Made by a program: the position numbers and the translations under genes. A stretch of 64,000 nucleotides of DNA from an endosymbiont of Galathealinum brachiosum (GTDB lineage: Bacteria; Pseudomonadota; Gammaproteobacteria; SZUA-229): assembly GCA_003349885.1 (NCBI GenBank), contig QFXC01000011.1, positions 124,001-188,000 of the forward strand. The letters run 5' to 3'. Each line of letters starts with the position of its first letter. The stretch's first letter is position 1. Below the pieces are notes generated by a model that was given only the letters and a program-made list of their open reading frames with translations, had not been told where the DNA came from and made no database searches. Positions 43,632-52,804 of this stretch are shown in pieces.

Positions 43632-45539
43632 ATGTATTTTATAAGATTCTTCTGGCTATACGCCGTATTGTTTTTTTCAATTACTTCTCAGGTAAAGGCT
43701 CTCGAAAATTCTGCCATCGAAACCGAATTACAACAGTTAATAAAAAACACCTCGGATTCCGAATTATGGAAAGATATTGAATGGCTTAATCTTTTACACT
43801 ATCAGGGAGGACCTGATTTTAACGATTATATAAGCCAGGTTGATGATCCAGTCTTTTTTAATGCTCAAGATGGTAAAACAAACCCAAAAAATGAATTAGA
43901 GAAAACATTAAAGTCTTTTTATAATACAAACATCATAAATAAAAACAAACATGCTCAATGTCGATTTATCGCCCGCTTTAGCTGGTTAAAAAACAAATAT
44001 CCCAATAGTTTTCAGCAGCTACCAAATATTAGCTGTGACGAGTATACAAAATGGAGAAAAGAAGTACCCGAAGAAAAAGTCAGTTTAATTTTTCCTGCAT
44101 ACCACCTGAACAGCCCTTCTTCAATGTTTGGTCATACATTACTACGTATTGACCCTGCCGATAGCGAACAGGCTTCAACCTGGTTATCCACGGCTGTAAA
44201 TTTTGGTGCAAATATCCAGAGCAGTGATAATTCTATTTTTTTTGCCGTAAAAGGTTTGGCCGGAGGATATTCAGGCACATTTATAGTGGCTCCTTATTAT
44301 GAAAAAATTAAAGAATATAACCGTCAGGAGAATAGAGACATATGGGAATACCCTTTAAATTTAACACCTGAAGAAACAAAACGAATCGTATTACACTTAT
44401 GGGAACTAAAAAATATAAAATTTGACTATTATTTTTTCGATGAAAACTGTTCGTATCGTTTGCTTGAATTATTGCAGGTTGCTCGACCAGAATTAAAACT
44501 CACTCAACAATTTGGTCTTACAGCTATACCTATTGATACGGTACGTAGTATCGAACAGGCAAACTTAATGACAGACACAGTTTATCGCCCATCACAAACA
44601 ACCAGTATTAATTATTTACTTGATAAGCTAAGTTCTACTCAGCGTGAATTAGTTTTAAAAGTTTCCAGAAATGCCGAATTAATTCATTCGGAATCTTTTC
44701 TAAAAAATAGCATCGAAGAAAAAAATATTATTATTGATACCGCCTACCGTTATTTACGTTACCAGCAAAATGATGATGGTCGTTCTGAGTTGAATGCTAA
44801 AAATAGCTTTCTGTTACTCAATGCGATCAATAAGACTGAAAAGTTTTCATCAAAAAATATAACTTATTCTGAATCTCAACGACCTGAAAAAGGACACTTA
44901 AGCAAAAAAATGGCAATTACTGTAGGAGATGATAACGACCAGTCATTTGCCCAGCTAGATTTTCGCATGTCTTTTCATAGCCTTGAAGACAATTTAAAGG
45001 GCTTTCTTGAAGGCGCACAAATAAACATAGGCAGCCTTTCCATTAGAGCCACAGAAGATGAAATGCAACTACAACAGCTTGACCTGATTGATATTTTTTC
45101 ACTTACACCAAGAAATGATTTTTTCCAGCCATTATCATGGAAGGTTTATACCGGACTTGAGCAACAGATTATTAATGGAGAAGACCACCTGACTGCTCAC
45201 GTCACAGCAGGTGTCGGTGCCTCTTATAACATCTGGTCAAACAATCTGGTATATGGCCTGCTTACAACACGGCTAGAAACCAGCAGCCAGTATTCTCAGG
45301 CTATTGAGCCAGCCCTGGGCATTTCAACCGGTCTGTTACAACACTTTTCATTTGGCACGGGGCACATAGAAATCAGTGGTGAAGAGTTTTATCATGATGA
45401 ATTCCGCCACCGGATTAAATATACACAAAATTTCAATCTGCAACGCAACCATGCCGTACAGCTTTCTTTTCTACGCCAGCACCAGACTGACCTGTACTTT
45501 ACCGAAGCTCAATTAAGCTACCATTACTTCTTCCATTAA
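43632..45539 (+). CDS. DUF4105 (Lnb N-terminal type) secreted protein
   Basis: A 635-residue protein with a signal peptide (about 1-23, cleaved after VKA). The DUF4105 core includes YHLNSPSSMFGHTLLRID and DENCSYRLLELLQVARP near residues 155-280; the C-terminal part is beta-strand-rich (VTAGVGASYNIWSNNLVYGLLT, in outline) and may form an outer-membrane barrel. DUF4105 is linked by sequence to the periplasmic domain of lacto-N-biosidase. Its substrate is unknown; partner may be the upstream DUF3015 protein. Confidence 0.85.
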   Translation: MYFIRFFWLYAVLFFSITSQVKALENSAIETELQQLIKNTSDSELWKDIEWLNLLHYQGGPDFNDYISQVDDPVFFNAQDGKTNPKNELEKTLKSFYNTNIINKNKHAQCRFIARFSWLKNKYPNSFQQLPNISCDEYTKWRKEVPEEKVSLIFPAYHLNSPSSMFGHTLLRIDPADSEQASTWLSTAVNFGANIQSSDNSIFFAVKGLAGGYSGTFIVAPYYEKIKEYNRQENRDIWEYPLNLTPEETKRIVLHLWELKNIKFDYYFFDENCSYRLLELLQVARPELKLTQQFGLTAIPIDTVRSIEQANLMTDTVYRPSQTTSINYLLDKLSSTQRELVLKVSRNAELIHSESFLKNSIEEKNIIIDTAYRYLRYQQNDDGRSELNAKNSFLLLNAINKTEKFSSKNITYSESQRPEKGHLSKKMAITVGDDNDQSFAQLDFRMSFHSLEDNLKGFLEGAQINIGSLSIRATEDEMQLQQLDLIDIFSLTPRNDFFQPLSWKVYTGLEQQIINGEDHLTAHVTAGVGASYNIWSNNLVYGLLTTRLETSSQYSQAIEPALGISTGLLQHFSFGTGHIEISGEEFYHDEFRHRIKYTQNFNLQRNHAVQLSFLRQHQTDLYFTEAQLSYHYFFH

Positions 45540-45630
45540 TAAGCACCTGATTTACCGTTCATCCGATTTTGTACAGCTATTGTTTTTTAAGATAAAATAA
45601 GTACCCGAATAAATTCATCAGGACTCTCTC

Positions 45631-46041
45631 GTGCTATTAAAACTCCTTCGTAATGGTCTAGGCAACCTGGTTATTCTTATTAGCTTTTTTATTCCAATCA
45701 AAAAAATCAAGCGTTCTGATGAAGACCAGAAATGCGTTAACGATACAACTAATGAGATGTCTCTATATCAGTTTCATGCATGTCCTTTCTGCCTGAAAAC
45801 ACGACGCGCACTTAAGAAACTGAAAATACAGGTACAGGTACGTGACGCCCTGAAAAACCCACATCGTGCTGACCTATTAGCCGGTGGCGGCAAAATAAAA
45901 GTCCCCTGCCTGCGAATTGACTCAGGAGATGAAATTACCTGGATGTATGAATCAAACGACATCATTAATTATCTGGAACAACGTTTCGGTGAAGAAAGCA
46001 CCCCATGCAACAAGTTTAATTACCAGAGCTCTACAGATTAG
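45631..46041 (+). CDS. Membrane-anchored glutaredoxin/GST N-terminal domain protein
   Basis: 136 residues starting at GTG. A hydrophobic N-terminal span (residues 8-22) anchors a thioredoxin-fold domain with the redox motif CPFC (HACPFCLKTRRALKK) and an ending IINYLEQRFGEES like the GST N-terminal domain. It lacks the helical GST C-terminal half. It would act as a thiol-redox protein at the inner membrane. A full-length GST-like gene follows 17 bases downstream. Confidence 0.82.
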   Translation: MLLKLLRNGLGNLVILISFFIPIKKIKRSDEDQKCVNDTTNEMSLYQFHACPFCLKTRRALKKLKIQVQVRDALKNPHRADLLAGGGKIKVPCLRIDSGDEITWMYESNDIINYLEQRFGEESTPCNKFNYQSSTD

Positions 46042-46058
46042 GCTAACTGTCTCGATTT

Positions 46059-46697
46059 ATGCCACACCTGACAGATCTCAACCTGAAACCTGTTTTATAC
46101 AGCTTTCGGCGCTGCCCTTATGCCATGCGGGCTCGTCTGGCATTGCAGTACTGCAATATTCAAGTCGAGCTGAGAGAAGTTGATTTAAAAAATAAACCTG
46201 CAGAAATGTTACACGCCTCTCCAAAAGCAACTGTACCTGTGCTGGTCTGCAACGATAAAACCGTTATTGATGAAAGCATTGATATAATGCTCTGGGCTTT
46301 ACAGCAGAATGATCCACAAAACTGGTTATTCTGTATCGAAAAACAGCAAATACCAGACCTCATTCTAGAAAATGACACTCAGTTCAAAATTGATCTTGAT
46401 CATTATAAATACGCTGATCGTTACCCCGAATTCTCTGCACTCACATATCGCCAACGAGCAGAAGTTTTTTTAGAACAGCTTGAGCAAATTCTCTCTAAGC
46501 AGAAATATTTATCCAGTAGCTCGGAAACACTCACTGATATCGCACTATTCCCATTTGTTCGGCAATTTGCTTATGTTGATATCAAGTGGTTCGAAAGCGC
46601 TCCTTATCCTAAACTGCGCAACTGGTTAAACAACTGGCTTAAATCTGAGTTATTCCACTCCATTATGAAAAAGCACCCATACTGGCTGCCTGAGTAA
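46059..46697 (+). CDS. Glutathione S-transferase family protein
   Basis: 212 residues with a thioredoxin-like N-terminal domain (SFRRCPYAMRARLAL, KATVPVLV) and a helical C-terminal domain (FPFVRQFAYVDIKW). The single Cys in RRCPYAMRA suggests an omega- or beta-like class. It would conjugate or reduce substrates with glutathione. It is probably co-transcribed with the preceding membrane-anchored protein. Confidence 0.88.
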   Translation: MPHLTDLNLKPVLYSFRRCPYAMRARLALQYCNIQVELREVDLKNKPAEMLHASPKATVPVLVCNDKTVIDESIDIMLWALQQNDPQNWLFCIEKQQIPDLILENDTQFKIDLDHYKYADRYPEFSALTYRQRAEVFLEQLEQILSKQKYLSSSSETLTDIALFPFVRQFAYVDIKWFESAPYPKLRNWLNNWLKSELFHSIMKKHPYWLPE

Positions 46698-46823
46698 ATC
46701 AAACATAAATTAACTCTTATTTTTAATAAATAGCAGGAAGAAGCACTATACGAAATCAAATTACTGTTCTAGTATATTAATAAACAAATAATTGATAATA
46801 ATAACGAATAAAAGGATAGTTAT

Positions 46824-48497
46824 ATGACTCATGCATGGTATTCCAGTTACCCCGAAGGCGTTCCACATGAGGCAGATTTAACCGCCTACGACTCTCTGGT
46901 TGATGTATTTGAACAGGCCTGCACCGAATATAGCAATAACCCCTGTTTTTGTAATTACGGCAAAACCATTACCTATCAGGAACTGGAAAACGACACCAGA
47001 AAACTTGCTTCTTTTTTACAGAATCAACTGGCAATGAACAAGGGCGATAAGATTGCCATCATGATGCCAAACCTGTTACAAAATCCAATTTCAATATTTG
47101 CATCACTTCGTGCCGGCCTAACAGTTGTTAACACAAACCCCCTTTATACCGGCAAAGAATTACAACATCAGTTATGCGACTCCGGTGCGACGACCATTAT
47201 TGTTCTCGAAAATTTCGCTTCAACGCTCCAACAGGTAATAAAAGATACACCCATTAAAAATGTCATCGTGACACGCATGGGAGATAAATTAGATTTTCCT
47301 AAATCGGCAATAATTAATCTGGTTGTGAAACACGTTAAAAAAATGGTTCCCAGCTTTAACCTGCCTGGCAGTTACGATTTCAAACAATGCCTTTCACAGG
47401 GTGATGCATCAAAATATACTCGTCCCACTCTAAATCAGCAGGACTTTGCTTTTTTACAATACACTGGTGGCACCACAGGTGTAGCTAAAGGCGCCATACT
47501 CACACATGGAAATATGGTTGGAAACCTGCAACAGGTTTCTGCCTGGATAGAGCCTTATATAATTAAAGGCAAAGAACACATCATTACTGCGTTGCCGCTG
47601 TATCATATTTTTTCTCTGTTAGCTAACTGCATGTTTTTCATGAAGATGGGTGGGTTAAATCATTTAATTACTAACCCCAGAGATATGAAAAATTTTGTTA
47701 AAGAATTAAAAGGCGTAAAATTTACCGCGCTAACCGGTGTAAATACTTTATTTAACGGCTTACTAAATACACCTGGTTTTTCAGATATTGATTTTTCAAG
47801 TTTCAAAATGGCACTTGGTGGCGGCATGGCAGTACAGAAATCTGTCGCTGAAGAATGGCAGAAAGTAACGGGGCAAACCTTACTCGAAGCATATGGCTTA
47901 ACTGAAACATCACCTGCCGTTTGCATCAACCCTATGACACTTAAATCTTACAATGGAAAAATTGGCCTGCCCATGCCCTCCACTGATGTAAGCATTCAGG
48001 ACGATGATAATAATATTTTACCAACAGGTGAGCATGGTGAAATATGCATAAAAGGCCCTCAGGTTACACAGGGTTATTATAAACGCCCGGAAGAAACTGC
48101 ATTAGTATTTGATGACGACGGCTGGTTCCATAGCGGGGACATTGGCTTTATGGATGAACAGGGTTTCTTCCAGATTGTAGATCGTAAAAAAGATATGATC
48201 ATTGTTTCAGGATTCAATGTATACCCCAATGAAATAGAAGATGTTATCGCGAGCCACCACGATATCATTGAAGTGGGCGTTATCGGTATGCCAGACGAAA
48301 AATGCGGTGAATCTGTAATGGCAATTGTGGTTTGCAAAAACACGCAAATAACTGAGCATGATATTCGCACCCATTGCGAGCTTTCACTTACTCGTTACAA
48401 AATACCTAAACGTATTGAGTTTGTAGATGAAGTACCCAAAACTAATGTAGGTAAAATTCTTAGACGTGAGCTTCGTGATATGTATCTATCTTCATAA
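46824..48497 (+). CDS. fadD: Long-chain acyl-CoA synthetase
   Basis: 557 residues of the adenylate-forming superfamily, with the ATP motif YTGGTTGVAKGAILTHGN, EAYGLTETSPAVCINP, GWFHSGDIGFMDEQGF and the C-terminal DRKKDMIIVSGFNVYPNEIE. It activates fatty acids to acyl-CoA at the membrane, for lipid synthesis or breakdown. AGGATAG precedes the ATG. A strong terminator follows, and no beta-oxidation gene is adjacent. Confidence 0.92.
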   Translation: MTHAWYSSYPEGVPHEADLTAYDSLVDVFEQACTEYSNNPCFCNYGKTITYQELENDTRKLASFLQNQLAMNKGDKIAIMMPNLLQNPISIFASLRAGLTVVNTNPLYTGKELQHQLCDSGATTIIVLENFASTLQQVIKDTPIKNVIVTRMGDKLDFPKSAIINLVVKHVKKMVPSFNLPGSYDFKQCLSQGDASKYTRPTLNQQDFAFLQYTGGTTGVAKGAILTHGNMVGNLQQVSAWIEPYIIKGKEHIITALPLYHIFSLLANCMFFMKMGGLNHLITNPRDMKNFVKELKGVKFTALTGVNTLFNGLLNTPGFSDIDFSSFKMALGGGMAVQKSVAEEWQKVTGQTLLEAYGLTETSPAVCINPMTLKSYNGKIGLPMPSTDVSIQDDDNNILPTGEHGEICIKGPQVTQGYYKRPEETALVFDDDGWFHSGDIGFMDEQGFFQIVDRKKDMIIVSGFNVYPNEIEDVIASHHDIIEVGVIGMPDEKCGESVMAIVVCKNTQITEHDIRTHCELSLTRYKIPKRIEFVDEVPKTNVGKILRRELRDMYLSS

Positions 48498-48499
48498 CT

Positions 48500-48542
48500 A
48501 AAAAGGCTGCTTCAAGAATGATTCCTGAAGCAGCCTTTTTTC
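48500..48542. terminator. Bidirectional terminator between fadD and the 186-residue gene
   Basis: AAAAAGGCTGCTTCA pairs perfectly with TGAAGCAGCCTTTTT around an 11-base loop, with A and T runs on both sides, so it can stop transcription from either direction. Confidence 0.9.
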
Positions 48543-48551
48543 TACTCTCAA

Positions 48552-49112
48552 TTAAAAATTAGCACAAACAGCCGTTGCAACAAGCTGATGTACTGAACCA
48601 CTATTATTAACAGCACAAGCCTGCCAACCATCTGGGCTGCCATACTCTCCATCTGCAGTTAAAGTATTAACAGCTGCATCATTAATACGTGGTGATGATT
48701 GAGTAACAATCATCGTCAGTACATTTTGCGGAGCGACTCCACCACCCGTTGCAACAGGATGTGAAACAGGACACCTTGCTATAGCGCACCCAAATGTACC
48801 ATCATTAATAGAAGTTGAACCAACAACTGTTATTATCGTAATCGCTGCCGCGCCTTCTAAAGCAGTGACACTACTCTGTAATGTTGAAATTGCACCGTCA
48901 TTAATTGTTATATTACTTGTATTGGTTGTAGCTTTAGAATTATTGTCATCTATAGCCGCTTTTAAATTTGTATTTTCTGCATTTAAATCAGCCGCAATTA
49001 ACGAGTCACCGTCAACATATGTCTTAGGAACAGTATAGTCTCCTGCACTTATATTCTGACTTACAAACAACAAAGGGATGAAGCCAATAAGTAACTTATG
49101 CTTTATATTCAT
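48552..49112 (-). CDS. Secreted coiled-coil protein, function unknown
   Basis: 186 residues: signal peptide (about 1-23, cleaved after ISA), then DYTVPKTYVDGDSLIAADLN, a motif pattern also seen at the start of tail-fibre-like proteins. A heptad region rich in Asn, Ser and Thr follows (NTNLKAAIDDN, NDGAISTLQSSVTALEG), then a C-terminal domain with four cysteines (GCAIARC, ACAVNN, AVCANF). It is the last of the group beginning with the Ser/Thr kinase gene and lies 27 bases after the lipoprotein gene. Confidence 0.65.
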   Translation of the reverse strand: MNIKHKLLIGFIPLLFVSQNISAGDYTVPKTYVDGDSLIAADLNAENTNLKAAIDDNNSKATTNTSNITINDGAISTLQSSVTALEGAAAITIITVVGSTSINDGTFGCAIARCPVSHPVATGGGVAPQNVLTMIVTQSSPRINDAAVNTLTADGEYGSPDGWQACAVNNSGSVHQLVATAVCANF

Positions 49113-49139
49113 TTTAATATTTCCTATATTTATTTATGA

Positions 49140-49673
49140 TTATCCTAAGACACAGTTGCCAATTGTTGATGTTCCAAATACACACGGCCCATCTCCTTCG
49201 TCGACTCTTGGATCACTGCCAGCTGCCAGTTCTGCGGCATTACTAATTCCATCAGAATCGTCATCATACGTTGCCAGATCATAATCACCTGCTGCAAAAC
49301 TCAGATTTCCAGAACCAGATGTTAAATCAACCGTGTTCGAAGCCGTTGCTAAAACAATAGTGCCAGCTCCATCCGTATATTCATACGAAATTACAATCGT
49401 ATGCACTGCAAGACTTAAACCGGAGATAGATGCAGATGCTGAACCTGTACCTGTACCATCTATTGTCATCTCTATTCTATTTGCCGTATCTCCATCAACA
49501 GTCACGAAAGCTGCCAATGTACCACCACCCGTTAAAGTTAACTTTTGTAATTCAGAAGGCATCTCTGTTGTAGCATTATTTTTTTCATTATTACTACTAC
49601 CGCAGGCATATAGTGAAGACAGTAATATAAAACTAAATATCAATTTCACTACACTTCTAAAAACCTTATTCAT
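49140..49673 (-). CDS. Lipoprotein with Ca-binding-type Asp repeat, function unknown
   Basis: About 177 residues. Start is the ATG with GGAG six bases upstream, four codons inside the longer frame. Lipobox LSSLYAC near residue 24. A beta-rich domain follows (TLTGGGTLAAFVTVDGDT, TDGAGTIVLAT), then near the C terminus DDDSDGISNAAELAAGSDP, which matches a thrombospondin type 3-like calcium loop. It ends with two cysteines. It would be exposed at the outer membrane or cell surface. It is co-transcribed with the neighbours on both sides. Confidence 0.7.
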   Translation of the reverse strand: MNKVFRSVVKLIFSFILLSSLYACGSSNNEKNNATTEMPSELQKLTLTGGGTLAAFVTVDGDTANRIEMTIDGTGTGSASASISGLSLAVHTIVISYEYTDGAGTIVLATASNTVDLTSGSGNLSFAAGDYDLATYDDDSDGISNAAELAAGSDPRVDEGDGPCVFGTSTIGNCVLG

Positions 49674-49691
49674 ACGTAACTCCATTACTAT

Positions 49692-50315
49692 TCACTGAAC
49701 AGGCTCAGCAGTTGTTAATGATAAAGTAGCAGTCGGCTCTCCACCACCGCCACCTCCACCACCTCCAGCAGCTGCACCAACCACAATCACGCCCAGACCA
49801 ATCCAGAACCATTTATTGCTGAATAAACCGCCTTCATCATCATCTTCTTCAGCATTTTTTTTAATCTCACCAGATGAAGCGATCGCTGCGCCTGCTCCAA
49901 CCGTTTTTACACTAAGAGGTGAAAAAGAATAACCATGCAACAATGTATTTCCAGCATGATCCATGGCCTGCACATAGTATTCTATGCCCGGTGATTGAAT
50001 TGATGATGATTTGATTTTAGCTCGATAGTCATCAGAGCCTTTTATATTATGCATAGCCTGAGTTTTATATGCCTCAGTACCAATAACTCGATAATAGAGA
50101 ACAACCTGTTTAACACCCACGTTGTCTTTCACCGTTACGGTGATATTGTGATCTTTATTTTTCTCTACTGTATCAACATATTTTTTTTGAGTGATTTCTG
50201 GGGCTACCAGATCACTAGAAGGCAAGGAGAGCTGACCTGCTCTTAATATCGGTGCAAACACCAATGAATAACAGACGAAAAAAACAAAGCATTGACGTAG
50301 AATATTTTTTATCAT
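49692..50315 (-). CDS. Membrane protein with Ig-like domain and poly-Gly tail
   Basis: About 207 residues from the ATG preceded by AAGGA; a GTG 15 bases upstream is the alternative. Signal peptide (about 1-25), an Ig- or Fn3-like domain (DNVGVKQVVLYYRVIGTE, SPGIEYYVQAMDHAGNT), an acidic linker (EEDDDEGG), a membrane span (WFWIGLGVIVVGAAAG), and a run of nine glycines with a Thr/Ser-rich tail. The Ig domain would be periplasmic. Partner of the kinase upstream and the lipoprotein downstream. Role unknown. Confidence 0.7.
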   Translation of the reverse strand: MIKNILRQCFVFFVCYSLVFAPILRAGQLSLPSSDLVAPEITQKKYVDTVEKNKDHNITVTVKDNVGVKQVVLYYRVIGTEAYKTQAMHNIKGSDDYRAKIKSSSIQSPGIEYYVQAMDHAGNTLLHGYSFSPLSVKTVGAGAAIASSGEIKKNAEEDDDEGGLFSNKWFWIGLGVIVVGAAAGGGGGGGGGEPTATLSLTTAEPVQ

Positions 50316-50452
50316 TTTCCTTATTCCCACATATCAACTTAATGATATGTACACTCCATTATGTATCAAGGTATTGCTTATATACTACCCACATTAATTA
50401 AAATATGTCAACCGGCACCCGTCTTAATTAATTTACATCACTCAATTATAAT

Positions 50453-52804
50453 TTACCAATATACCCTTAACTGATTCTGTTTGTTATAACGTAAAATTAT
50501 TTCAAATTTACTCCAGTTTCCCGGAGTTACTTTGTTTCCATTTTTATCAATAAGGTCTGTTAACTCAATGACTGCTTTGGCTCTTTTCTCTTTTGCTATC
50601 AAATTAAGATTAGAAACCCTGACATTAATTTTTCGATATTGTTTATGCAATTGCTCAACAAACTGCGATCTACCCTGCACAAACTGGCTCATCTGTTTTA
50701 TTTTTTTAGTGTTACGCTCCTGCAATGCAGCTTTAAACTGACCTATCAATTTACTTACCTGATGGATATCAAGTTTCTTAATTTTTATTTTATTCGATAC
50801 AGTTTTTTTAACCACGGATTTTTTTACTATTTTTTTTCTGGGCTTATCACTCTTTTGGGCTGACTGTTTTTTATAACTTTGTTTGAGCGCTCTTTGCATC
50901 ACTTCAATATCAGCACTAGAAACCCGTATTTGTTTCATTACAGTTATATTTTTTTCTGCCTCTACCAACCGAAATTTAGAAATATTTTTTTCAAACATAG
51001 AAACATAATATTTCTGTATGTTTTTGATACCTTCTAATGCACGTTGATTATCTGGCTGTTGCTTCAACACTTTGTTATAAGTATAAAATGCATTGTCACT
51101 TTCAGGTTTTATGAATTGTTCATTTTTCAGTTGTTTTTCAGCGTGAACCAACGATAACGCCACCTCTCTGTCTTTCTCATTTATTACATCAAGCTGATCC
51201 TGCAAAAACTTAACATCAATTGAATTTGAACCAATTAGTTTCAAATGGTCCAGATATTTTTGAGTAGCTTCATACTGATTTTTTTCATAAGCGAGATTAA
51301 CCAGCCTGAGCAACTGATTCTCAATATTTTTTAAACCTTTTATAGCGACTTCATTATCACCCTCTATTTTTAATGCCGCCTGATAAAAGTAATATGCATT
51401 GTTCTTATTCGGCTTAACATAATTTTTAATATTTTCAGACTGTTTGGCTTTATCCAGTAAAGAGTTTAATTTTATTTTCTTCTTATCAACTTGTTCAACA
51501 ACTGGCTTCCGACTTTCAATCGCTGATTTATTTTCTCCCACCTCAACAGAGTCAGAAGAGTCACTAAAAAGCCAGAACATAAAAACGACAAGACATAAAA
51601 CAGCAAAACCTGACAACACTATAGGTAGCCGGGAGTTTTGCGTTTTTTCTATTTTTCTATTTTCAGGTTTTTTAATAATGGTCTCTAGCATCCCATTATC
51701 AACAGCGGAGACATCCTTATTTTTAATAACACTAGATAAATCACCTGCTGTTCGCTTTCCATGCGCATCAACCAGCCCCTGTGTTCCGCTATTTGCATTT
51801 TTGGAAATTTCAGTACTGTACCCCAACTCAGTATCTGACCATGAAAGCTCAGTCGCTTCATCAATAACGGGAGGGTTAAGCATATAATCTGGTAACGGTG
51901 GCGCGACAATCTTACCCAGTAACATGTCGGCCCATAATAGAATATTTTTCGGCCGCTCTTCTATTTTGAACATTAACGCCTTATCTACGGCCAGAAGAAA
52001 ATTATCCGAATACTCCCCTTTGGCAAGAACGGAAACCGGCTCATAAGTATCAAGGCCTTTCTCAAGAAAACTGCCTCCTCTGAATAATGCATCAATTGGT
52101 TTTTTACCCGTTATTCCCACATAAATACTTGCACCCAGCGCATAAATATCTGTCCACGGCCCCTGTTTTCCTGAGCCCTCGTTATATTGTTCATATGGCG
52201 CATAACCGATGGTAACCAGACTGGTTAATGCTTTGGTTTTGCCTCCCATTGATTGACGGGCAGAACCAAAATCGAGCAATAAAGGGGCGTTATTACGGCA
52301 TATATAAATATTGGCAGGCTTTATATCTCTATGGATAAAACCCGCATTATGAACAAGTGACAGGCCATCTAAAATTGGGATAAAGGTATCAAGCAGTTGT
52401 TCTTCTGTGAATTTGGGTTCATTTTTATATACTTTGGAAAGGTCTTTACCAACAGCATACTCCATCACCATATAAGCAGTATTATTTTCCTCAAATACAC
52501 TTTGTACACGAACAATATTTGGATGATTGAACTTGGCCAGCGTTCGAGCTTCGGCGATAAAACGATCCAGCCCCCAGGAATATAACTTTTCCTGATCACC
52601 GGTTTTGGGATGAACAGTGCTGTCTGACTCACGCACAGCAAATTCTTCTGGCATGAACTCCTTAATCGCTACGTCTCGCTCAAGATTAGTATCATGAGCA
52701 AGATAGGTAATACCAAACCCACCACGACCAATAACTTTCTGGATTTCATACCAGTGCAGCATATAGCCATCATGAAGCGAGTTTTTATTAGTGCGTAATT
52801 CCAT
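50453..52804 (-). CDS. Membrane-anchored eukaryotic-type Ser/Thr protein kinase
   Basis: 783 residues. The kinase domain (about 18-285) is intact: Gly loop IGRGGFGITY (25-34), Lys48 in AIKEF, HRDIKPAN with catalytic Asp160, and DFG at 178-180. A low-complexity linker leads to a membrane span near 398-416 (LPIVLSGFAVLCLVVFMFW), then an extracytoplasmic region of repeated helical units (AYYFYQAALKIEGDNEVAIKGL and AFYTYNKVLKQQPDNQRAL, in outline) and a Lys-rich segment. It would phosphorylate cytoplasmic targets in response to periplasmic signals. No PP2C phosphatase or FHA protein is adjacent. It heads a minus-strand group with three exported proteins. Confidence 0.9.
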   Translation of the reverse strand: MELRTNKNSLHDGYMLHWYEIQKVIGRGGFGITYLAHDTNLERDVAIKEFMPEEFAVRESDSTVHPKTGDQEKLYSWGLDRFIAEARTLAKFNHPNIVRVQSVFEENNTAYMVMEYAVGKDLSKVYKNEPKFTEEQLLDTFIPILDGLSLVHNAGFIHRDIKPANIYICRNNAPLLLDFGSARQSMGGKTKALTSLVTIGYAPYEQYNEGSGKQGPWTDIYALGASIYVGITGKKPIDALFRGGSFLEKGLDTYEPVSVLAKGEYSDNFLLAVDKALMFKIEERPKNILLWADMLLGKIVAPPLPDYMLNPPVIDEATELSWSDTELGYSTEISKNANSGTQGLVDAHGKRTAGDLSSVIKNKDVSAVDNGMLETIIKKPENRKIEKTQNSRLPIVLSGFAVLCLVVFMFWLFSDSSDSVEVGENKSAIESRKPVVEQVDKKKIKLNSLLDKAKQSENIKNYVKPNKNNAYYFYQAALKIEGDNEVAIKGLKNIENQLLRLVNLAYEKNQYEATQKYLDHLKLIGSNSIDVKFLQDQLDVINEKDREVALSLVHAEKQLKNEQFIKPESDNAFYTYNKVLKQQPDNQRALEGIKNIQKYYVSMFEKNISKFRLVEAEKNITVMKQIRVSSADIEVMQRALKQSYKKQSAQKSDKPRKKIVKKSVVKKTVSNKIKIKKLDIHQVSKLIGQFKAALQERNTKKIKQMSQFVQGRSQFVEQLHKQYRKINVRVSNLNLIAKEKRAKAVIELTDLIDKNGNKVTPGNWSKFEIILRYNKQNQLRVYW

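Noticed and set aside
49692-50315. Poly-Gly stretch after a transmembrane helix read as a GlyGly-CTERM rhombosortase target
   Set aside because: GlyGly-CTERM has Gly-Gly before the helix and a basic end; here the glycines come after the helix and the tail is Thr/Ser-rich, so the order is reversed.
52054-52800. Kinase gene read as part of a type VI secretion module (PpkA)
   Set aside because: No PppA, FHA, Tss or Hcp/VgrG gene is near, and the exported neighbours are of a different kind.
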